Part shown: positions 5,347 through 10,431 of the stretch, one piece after another
Numbering within the stretch: position 1 is the stretch's first letter
Layout of the letters: each line of letters begins with the position of its first letter
Assembly (NCBI GenBank): GCA_019057975.1
Contig: JAHLWJ010000153.1
Span: 1-10,431 of the forward strand
Direction: 5' to 3'
Length of the DNA stretch: 10,431 nucleotides
Source of the DNA: Promethearchaeota archaeon
GTDB taxonomy: Archaea > Asgardarchaeota > Lokiarchaeia > Sigynarchaeales > SOKP01
Made by a program: the position numbers and the translations under genes
Notes under the pieces: generated by a model
Told to the model about the DNA's origin: nothing
The model's input: only the letters and a program-made list of their open reading frames with translations
Databases searched by the model: none

Positions 5347-7332
5347 ATGGAGGATTTTTTAAAAAAATTACAGCTTTCTAATCAAGCAATCAAGATTTAC
5401 CTAAAATCGTTGGGGAAGTCTCCCCTTACGTATTATGAATTATACTCAATAATTCCAAAATTATCTCAAGATGAATTTGAAGAAAATCTGACTCAGCTAA
5501 TAAATGGAGGGTTATTAATTCAATTAATTCCTCAAAAACAAGAGATATTATTACATTATTTAGCAATTCCCCCAATTCTTCCGATCATAAATTACTATGA
5601 AAATATAAATGCAAATTTAGAAGGTATAAAAGAAGCAATTCGAGAATTATTGGTTAAAACTGTAAATCAGACTTTTCAGCAAAATAATGTTATCCAATTA
5701 GATGCAATTCTTAATTCATTCCAAGAATCGAGAAAAGATATTGAAGAAGATACGATCATACAAAAGCAAGAAATAGAAGATATCGTAAAAGGAATGGAAG
5801 AATTAAAAAATTTAAGTAAGGATATCTCCGAACTAGATCAACAAATAAAAATAGTAACACAAACTAATTATACTAATTTATTGAAAAAAATCTCAGGGAT
5901 TAAATCAGAAATAACTGAGGAAATCAACGCATTAGAATTTAAAAAGCACAAAGAAGAAGTAATCACAATTGTTGAGCAAATTTTTAAAGAAAAACTAGAT
6001 AAAATGGTGCAAGAATTTTCTATGGATTTGCATGAGTTAATTGAAGAAAAATTTGAAACAACCGCTAAACCAATAGAAAAATTGATAAATGCTACATTAC
6101 AATACCGAGATGATTTCAAATTAATACTTCTTAACATGGTAAGTAACTTTGAGACAAAGATGAATAAAATTCATGACATTATTAAAAGGAATAATGATGT
6201 GCTTTCTACTGAGATGAAAAATCTTGAAATAAAGTTAAGTGAAAATTTAAATACAGTTATTCAAAATTCTATAAATGAAGTTTCAGGTTTGAATAGACCT
6301 GTAGAAAAACTCATGAAAGAATATTTCCAAGAAATGAGGTCTTCTGAAAAATTACAAATAGAAAATATTTGGTCTGTCAATAGCCTTACAAAAATTAATG
6401 AAGAAATACAAAAAATTATTACGACTACTAAGGAGGAATTGACAATCATAATACCGCAACTCGACAATCATCTAGCAGTTGAACAGTTTGAAAAAATCCC
6501 AAGAAGTTTAAAAATAAAAATTGCATCATCAGAACCACATACAAATAGTAGTGTTAAGAAATTCAGTTCAATTACAAATGTAATATATAAAACTCTCGAA
6601 AACGAGAACTTAATCGCTTTAAAGGGTGATGACACTCAAATTACTATTGGTGTTATTCAACAGGACGCAAAGGATACGTTAAATGACTTTATTGGAATAG
6701 GTAGCAATTTCAAACCATTAATAGAATTGTTAAGTCCAATAGTACAAAAAGCATGGGAAAATGCCTATTCGGATACATTCTACGCTTCACAGAAAGGCCA
6801 AACTCCTGTAAGTAAGCCTAAGATTGTTAAAAAAGCAGAATCAGAAGCATCTAAGAAGATTAAGCCAATAACAGCGCCTAAATTTCAATCTGTAAGGACA
6901 GAACAAAAACCAGCTAAAGTTATGGATGAAAAATCTCTAAAAACTAAAAAAGAAACTATTACTGGACCACAAACAATACCCTCCAGTTTATCTAAATCTC
7001 AAGAACAAATTGAAGAAATAAAACAAAAATTACAGGAAAAAATTAAATTTGTATCATCATCCACCAGAAAAAAAGGAGATGAAGCTGGTGTATTAATCAA
7101 CACTGCCTTTAATAACTTGGTCCAAAAATTACATAATATAAAAGGAGAACAATTTAGTGAAGAACTCCAAAAAATCGCTGATCTTGTTCTTGAAAAAAGA
7201 GGATTTTCTGTTACTTTACATAAATTAAGAAGCTTGATAAATCAATATAGATTTAGTGACAATTCTTTAAATGAAAACGATACAAAACAAATTATCGAGA
7301 ACATAGAAAGCTGGAAGGAAAAACTGATTTAA
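5347..7332 (+). CDS. TrmB-like winged-helix protein with a long coiled-coil insertion
   Basis: This 661-residue protein starts with a winged-helix region (about 1-75). The order is LQLSNQAIKIYLKSLG, a PLTYYELYSIIPKLS turn, a recognition-helix-like segment, then the GGLLIQLIPQK wing, as in TrmB-family regulators. Residues about 85-345 are mostly heptad-like Glu/Lys/Ile/Leu helix, predicted coiled coil. Residues about 341-475 resemble the TrmB effector domain: IWSVNSLTKINEEIQKIITT, then a strand ELTIIIP, and later FIGIGSNFKPLIELLSPIVQKAW. A basic Ser/Thr/Pro linker (480-550) leads to a helical C-terminal region (551-661) that I do not recognise. Standard TrmB proteins are about 250-350 residues with the domains close together, so the insertion is unusual. 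No membrane segment is seen. It shares its promoter region with VWA paralogue B. DNA binding is inferred; a structural or adaptor role is possible. Confidence 0.75.
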   Translation: MEDFLKKLQLSNQAIKIYLKSLGKSPLTYYELYSIIPKLSQDEFEENLTQLINGGLLIQLIPQKQEILLHYLAIPPILPIINYYENINANLEGIKEAIRELLVKTVNQTFQQNNVIQLDAILNSFQESRKDIEEDTIIQKQEIEDIVKGMEELKNLSKDISELDQQIKIVTQTNYTNLLKKISGIKSEITEEINALEFKKHKEEVITIVEQIFKEKLDKMVQEFSMDLHELIEEKFETTAKPIEKLINATLQYRDDFKLILLNMVSNFETKMNKIHDIIKRNNDVLSTEMKNLEIKLSENLNTVIQNSINEVSGLNRPVEKLMKEYFQEMRSSEKLQIENIWSVNSLTKINEEIQKIITTTKEELTIIIPQLDNHLAVEQFEKIPRSLKIKIASSEPHTNSSVKKFSSITNVIYKTLENENLIALKGDDTQITIGVIQQDAKDTLNDFIGIGSNFKPLIELLSPIVQKAWENAYSDTFYASQKGQTPVSKPKIVKKAESEASKKIKPITAPKFQSVRTEQKPAKVMDEKSLKTKKETITGPQTIPSSLSKSQEQIEEIKQKLQEKIKFVSSSTRKKGDEAGVLINTAFNNLVQKLHNIKGEQFSEELQKIADLVLEKRGFSVTLHKLRSLINQYRFSDNSLNENDTKQIIENIESWKEKLI

Positions 7333-7336
7333 AAAA
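7331..7336 (-). terminator. T-tract behind the lipid synthase gene
   Basis: Six consecutive A on the plus strand give T6 on the minus strand, about 40 nt after the stop of the convergent pssA-like gene and overlapping the stop of the TrmB-like gene. Convergent gene ends with oligo-T on both strands fit bidirectional termination. Confidence 0.3.
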
Positions 7337-7371
7337 TCTTACCAAAATCAAATATTATTCTTATCGATTTA

Positions 7372-7377
7372 TTTTTT
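7372..7377 (+). terminator. T-tract behind the TrmB-like coiled-coil gene
   Basis: T6 preceded by a T-rich run about 40 nt after the plus-strand stop codon at 7332, overlapping the last codon of the convergent gene. This fits an archaeal oligo-T terminator. Confidence 0.3.
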
Positions 7378-8152
7378 AGATATTATTTGTATTCTCCTTT
7401 TTTGAGATATATAAAAAGAATCCTCGTATGATAAAGATCAGAGCAAATATAAAAGTTATTAAAAAGAAAACAGAACTAATCATTGAAATTAAAAAATTAG
7501 GATTCAAATTTCCCATAATTCCAAAGAAGGGGACCAAAGGTGCAATTATTAGAAATATAATATAAATTAATTTATCTTTTTCACCGAAACTGATATATAC
7601 CGTAATATTAAACCATGCAATCAGAATCATAAAAATAGGGATTAAATATGAAGCAAATTCCGGAAAAGGATATGTGATACCTCCCATTCCAAAAGCATAA
7701 AAATAATTGGTATAGAAATATACAATTAGTAGTAAAGCACTAATAGGCGTAGGTACTCCCATGTATCCCGGGAGTTCAGATATATTGAACCGTGCTAATC
7801 TAAGTATTGCTCCAATAGCAAAACAAATTGCACCAATTATTAGAATTATATCAAAAAAACTACCAGTTCTAAAACTTTGGTAAGTTAATACCGCTGGTGC
7901 TATACCGAATGTTAATGAATCGCTTAATGAATCTAATTCCTTTCCTATTTCGTTCACAGTGTTTGTTTTACGGGCAATATAGCCATCAATCATATCTGTA
8001 CCTGTTGATATAGAAATTAAAAAAAATCCTAAGGAAAGTAGGGGACGAGTACCAATACATGCACAAATTAAAGCTATTATTCCAAGACTAGTTCCTATAA
8101 GAGTTACATAGTCTTTTAGTTTTAACAGCTGTGGAATCTTAATACTTGACAT
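7376..8152 (-). CDS. pssA: PssA-type CDP-alcohol phosphatidyltransferase (probable archaetidylserine synthase)
   Basis: This 258-residue integral membrane enzyme has the complete CDP-alcohol phosphotransferase motif D53-x2-D56-G57-x2-A60-R61-x8-G70-x3-D74-x3-D78. These aspartates bind two metal ions and catalyse displacement of CMP from a CDP-activated lipid by an alcohol. The next residues, LDSLSDSLTFGIAPA, and the later RLARFN...GVPTP (118-136) are specific for the PssA (serine) branch. In an archaeon the likely reaction is CDP-archaeol plus serine to archaetidylserine. About seven or eight hydrophobic segments are visible. Length is normal for the family. AGGA at 8160-8163 (minus strand) is the ribosome-binding site, seven nucleotides before the ATG. 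No decarboxylase gene is adjacent. Inositol or glycerol substrates are less likely given the motifs. Confidence 0.88.
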   Translation of the reverse strand: MSSIKIPQLLKLKDYVTLIGTSLGIIALICACIGTRPLLSLGFFLISISTGTDMIDGYIARKTNTVNEIGKELDSLSDSLTFGIAPAVLTYQSFRTGSFFDIILIIGAICFAIGAILRLARFNISELPGYMGVPTPISALLLIVYFYTNYFYAFGMGGITYPFPEFASYLIPIFMILIAWFNITVYISFGEKDKLIYIIFLIIAPLVPFFGIMGNLNPNFLISMISSVFFLITFIFALIFIIRGFFLYISKKENTNNI

Positions 8153-8275
8153 TCTCTTTTCCTAACTGTTTAATATTAATATTAATTAAACCTTATTCAA
8201 TTAAAACATTTTGATAAGGATAATCGCAAAATCTTTTTTCACTAAACTTTATTAAAATAAGTCACTATTTTTACC

Positions 8276-8286
8276 ATAAATAAATT
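8276..8286 (+). promoter_or_regulatory. Candidate TATA box for the zinc ribbon-LOR gene
   Basis: The sequence ataaataaatt is centred about 22 nt upstream of the ATG at 8303. No Shine-Dalgarno motif lies before that ATG, so a leaderless transcript is plausible. Confidence 0.35.
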
Positions 8287-8302
8287 AAAAAGAGAAATTT
8301 AA

Positions 8303-9028
8303 ATGTATTGTAAAGATTGTGGGGCTGAAATTAAAGATCCTGAACATCAGAGCTTCTGTGAGAAATGCGGTTCAGCAATACCCTCTACTCAAGGACAAAT
8401 GGAAGTTTCTTCTACACCATCAACAACCGCACCATCAACAACCGCACCATCAACGACTCTGGGTTTTCAACCATATGATCGCCCTAATGGATTGTTTGAT
8501 ATTAACCGTAATTATTATATCTTGAAAGAGAAGTATTGGGATTGGGGCAGCGGAGATATCTTAGACGAAAATAATCAAGTAATAGGAAAGATGAGAAGAG
8601 TTATCTTAAGCATAAGACGTAGAGTCGAATTACTTGAATTAGATGGCACTATTGCAGCTACTATTCACGCCAAGATTGTATCAGCTCGAGGTGCGCAGGA
8701 TTTAAAAGATCCATATGGAAATATGATAGCAAGAATTAAGAAAAAAATAACTTCTATTTTCCGTCCGAAATTTTTCTTGGAAGATGTTAATGGCAGGAGA
8801 TTTTTCGAAGCTCAAGGAAAATTTATGGGTTGGTCTTATAAAGTAACTGATATGTCAGGGAAATTAATCGCAGAAATTGAGAAAGCTGACAGGTGGAGAG
8901 ATCTTTTTCTTGGCGGATTATTGGATTTTAAGGATACATATGCATTAAGGATACTTGATAACGAGACAGATAGAAGGATCTTGCTAGGATTTGTGCTCTC
9001 TATTGATAATGTTCTTCATGACTACTGA
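8303..9028 (+). CDS. Zinc ribbon plus LURP-one/scramblase-like (tubby-like fold) protein
   Basis: This 241-residue protein begins with a zinc ribbon (C3, C6, C19, C22; MYCKDCGAEI...FCEKCGSAIP). A short Ser/Thr/Pro linker with three APSTT-type repeats (39-52) follows. Residues about 65-241 look like a LURP-one-related (LOR, PF04525) or phospholipid-scramblase-like domain. It is a series of beta-hairpin repeats, each with a D-x-x-G turn (LDENNQVIG, LELDGTIAA, KDPYGNMIA, EDVNGRRFF, TDMSGKLIA). It ends in the characteristic hydrophobic helix, ILLGFVLSIDNVLHDY. Bacterial and archaeal LOR proteins are poorly characterised; the fold is shared with tubby and scramblases, and membrane association is possible but unproven. 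The gene is divergent from the lipid synthase. No Shine-Dalgarno motif is visible. Domain calls are fairly sure, the function is not. Confidence 0.75.
   Translation: MYCKDCGAEIKDPEHQSFCEKCGSAIPSTQGQMEVSSTPSTTAPSTTAPSTTLGFQPYDRPNGLFDINRNYYILKEKYWDWGSGDILDENNQVIGKMRRVILSIRRRVELLELDGTIAATIHAKIVSARGAQDLKDPYGNMIARIKKKITSIFRPKFFLEDVNGRRFFEAQGKFMGWSYKVTDMSGKLIAEIEKADRWRDLFLGGLLDFKDTYALRILDNETDRRILLGFVLSIDNVLHDY
8416..8460 (+). repeat. Three 15-bp coding repeats (APSTT linker)
   Basis: Units 8416-8430 and 8431-8445 are identical (accatcaacaaccgc). Unit 8446-8460 keeps the first nine bases and then drifts, while still encoding Pro-Ser-Thr-Thr. Being a multiple of three, the array can change length without a frameshift, altering only the linker between the zinc ribbon and the LOR domain. 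Confidence 0.85.
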
Positions 9029-9040
9029 TTTATTCCAACA

Positions 9041-9049
9041 TTTTTTTTT
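9041..9049 (+). terminator. T9 tract behind the zinc ribbon-LOR gene
   Basis: Nine consecutive T lie 13 nt after the TGA at 9026-9028, the longest oligo-T run placed after a gene end in the window. It fits an archaeal oligo-T terminator. The rest of the spacer up to 9262 is AT-rich with TATA-like strings (for example 9133-9145), but nothing that singles out one promoter. Confidence 0.45.
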
Positions 9050-9262
9050 AACAATTAAAAATGAATTGTTCTACCGAAAAATTATCAAAAAACAATGTAC
9101 TTCATACATACTCATTTTATTTTTTCGCTAAATTTTTATAAATGTAATTTATATTTTCTTTAATTAACTCATTTGAAAAGAAATTTTAAATAGAATTAAA
9201 TAAATTTTCATACCCTAATTAAACTTACAAATAATACCAAAGGATATCCACATTATAGAAAA

Positions 9263-10423
9263 ATGACAGAATATGAAACATTCATGGTTTATGAACTGGA
9301 TGATTCTGGAGATAAGAATAAAGTAAGTATGGCAGAAGAAGAACTTCAATCCAATCTGCATCCAGAACAAGTACTTGTAATAGTACGTGAAGATTTAAGA
9401 AGAATTTTCATTTGGAAGGGACCAAAATCCCCCGTTCGAAAAAGATTTATTAGTTCTAGAGTGGCTCAAGAACTCCAAGAAGAGTTAAGGAAGGATGCGA
9501 GTTATCATAGATGTAAAATTGTTTCCGTGGATGCCGGTGATGAACCTATTGAATTTTTAAATGCGTTTCAATTAGAATCCATGGAAGTGACTGAACGATT
9601 AGCTGATATGCGATATGTCCGGAACATTGATCGGGAAAAAATGAACGAAGCAGTTATTACAGATGTTGCTCCAAAGGTGACTGAAACAAAAGAAGAAGAA
9701 TATTTCTCTCCTGCGTTACAAGATACTACCAGCAATGAAGTTATATCCCGTGTTCCTAAACCTACAAGTCATCCTAAACCAAGACCTAGAACTCAATACC
9801 CAACGCAACCTAGGACTAAAACCCCCGCCGGCCTATCAAAAGAGGAACAGGAAAAAATTAAAGATAGAATTCTAAAAAACGATACTACTGATAGTTCTAA
9901 AAGACTAAATCTAATTTTAGGTCATACCCTATTCGCCGCAGTTTCAAAAACATCTAAAGTCTTCGGAAAAGAAGTTGAAGAAACTACGTGGGAACCTGTT
10001 AAAAAAGTTCCAAAAGAGACCATTGAATTAGATAATCATGTATTAAGGATATATTTTAATGAAACAAAAGGCATTGTAGAAGCTGTAGAAATATTAGAAA
10101 AAGAAGAAATTGAGAGTACTCCAAAAAAGACGACCACCGCAAAATCCATTACAGAGTCAAAAACAAAGCAAAAATCCTCTTTAACTCCGATGCCAACCAA
10201 ACCAACTTCAATGGATACACCCTCAATAAAGACTGCTCCTACAAAAAAAGCGGATTTTAATTCTATGACTGTAAAAGATCTTAAAAGTTACGCCGAAGAA
10301 AAAAAAATAGACTTACCTACTAATGCAAGAAAAGCCGAAATAATAGAAATTTTAGAGAAATCCAGTGAGAATAAACCAAGTGGTCGAAGGCAATTACCAA
10401 AAATTCCGAGTAAGGACGATTAA
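9263..10423 (+). CDS. Gelsolin-like domain protein with an unidentified middle domain and a C-terminal SAP domain
   Basis: This 386-residue protein opens with a gelsolin-like domain (about 33-105). Strand VLVIVRE is followed by RRIFIWKG (46-53), matching the family's IYVWxG, then the long helix VRKRFISSRVAQELQEEL, and strand CKIVSVDAGDEPIEFLNAF, matching the closing V-x-x-G-x-EP-x-x-F pattern. A Pro/Arg linker (163-188) leads to a second compact region (about 192-280; LNLILGHTLFAAV, KVFGKEVEETTWEPV, LRIYFNETKG) that I cannot assign. After a Lys/Thr/Pro linker, MTVKDLKSYAEEKKIDLPTN and its following helix (335-366) are a SAP domain, a two-helix nucleic-acid-binding module. Gelsolin-like actin regulators are known in Asgard archaea; fusion to SAP suggests an actin-nucleic acid link, which is inference. 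The ATG at 9263 lacks a Shine-Dalgarno motif. The protein is complete and ends 8 bp before the window edge. Confidence 0.8.
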   Translation: MTEYETFMVYELDDSGDKNKVSMAEEELQSNLHPEQVLVIVREDLRRIFIWKGPKSPVRKRFISSRVAQELQEELRKDASYHRCKIVSVDAGDEPIEFLNAFQLESMEVTERLADMRYVRNIDREKMNEAVITDVAPKVTETKEEEYFSPALQDTTSNEVISRVPKPTSHPKPRPRTQYPTQPRTKTPAGLSKEEQEKIKDRILKNDTTDSSKRLNLILGHTLFAAVSKTSKVFGKEVEETTWEPVKKVPKETIELDNHVLRIYFNETKGIVEAVEILEKEEIESTPKKTTTAKSITESKTKQKSSLTPMPTKPTSMDTPSIKTAPTKKADFNSMTVKDLKSYAEEKKIDLPTNARKAEIIEILEKSSENKPSGRRQLPKIPSKDD

Positions 10424-10431
10424 AATCTTAT

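Noticed and set aside
2389..7332. Defence or toxin-antitoxin system
   Set aside because: No nuclease, NTPase, methyltransferase or toxin motif is visible in the three proteins, and there are no mobile element marks nearby.
9173..9190. Third copy of the 28-bp promoter repeat upstream of the gelsolin-SAP gene (ttgaaaagaaattttaaat)
   Set aside because: Only the short tttgaaaaga core matches, which is expected by chance in AT-rich spacer.

Overview
The window looks like a strongly AT-rich archaeal chromosome segment, most probably from an Asgard (Lokiarchaeia-like) archaeon. This is inferred from protein content. There is a gelsolin-like protein fused to a SAP domain and a pair of eukaryote-flavoured VWA plus PHD/RING-like zinc-finger proteins. 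There is also a TrmB-type winged-helix protein, a PssA-type lipid head-group transferase, GTGA/GGTGAT Shine-Dalgarno motifs and archaeal-style TATA boxes. No rRNA, tRNA, mobile element or CRISPR array was seen.

Layout: (1) 1-238, minus: the N-terminal part of a DUF2284 cysteine-rich metal-binding protein that runs off the left edge. (2) 420-2096, plus: a two-gene operon of a DUF47/PhoU-like protein and a PiT-family phosphate permease. (3) 2097-2388: intergenic DNA holding a 54-codon minus-strand reading frame that may be a small gene or a gene remnant. (4) 2389-5181, minus: two tandem paralogues, each with a degenerate VWA domain, a C4HC3 zinc finger, a low-complexity linker with a conserved VGGFFGK motif, and a C-terminal zinc ribbon. 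(5) 5347-7332, plus, divergent from the paralogues: a 661-residue protein with an N-terminal winged helix and a TrmB-like effector domain, separated by about 250 residues of coiled coil. The shared promoter region carries a 28-bp tandem duplication. (6) 7376-8152, minus: a PssA-type CDP-alcohol phosphatidyltransferase, probably archaetidylserine synthase. (7) 8303-9028, plus: a zinc ribbon fused to a LURP-one/scramblase-like domain. (8) 9263-10423, plus: a gelsolin-like domain, an unidentified middle domain and a SAP domain.

How the genes may work together: the DUF47-PiT pair is a standard phosphate uptake unit. The VWA-zinc-finger paralogues and the divergent coiled-coil TrmB-like protein share a regulatory region, and are the best candidate here for an undescribed, possibly chromatin-, transcription- or ubiquitin-related module. 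The lipid synthase and the LURP-one-like protein could both relate to membranes, but this rests only on adjacency. The gelsolin-SAP protein suggests a link between actin-type cytoskeleton and nucleic acid. All functional links beyond the domain calls are inference.
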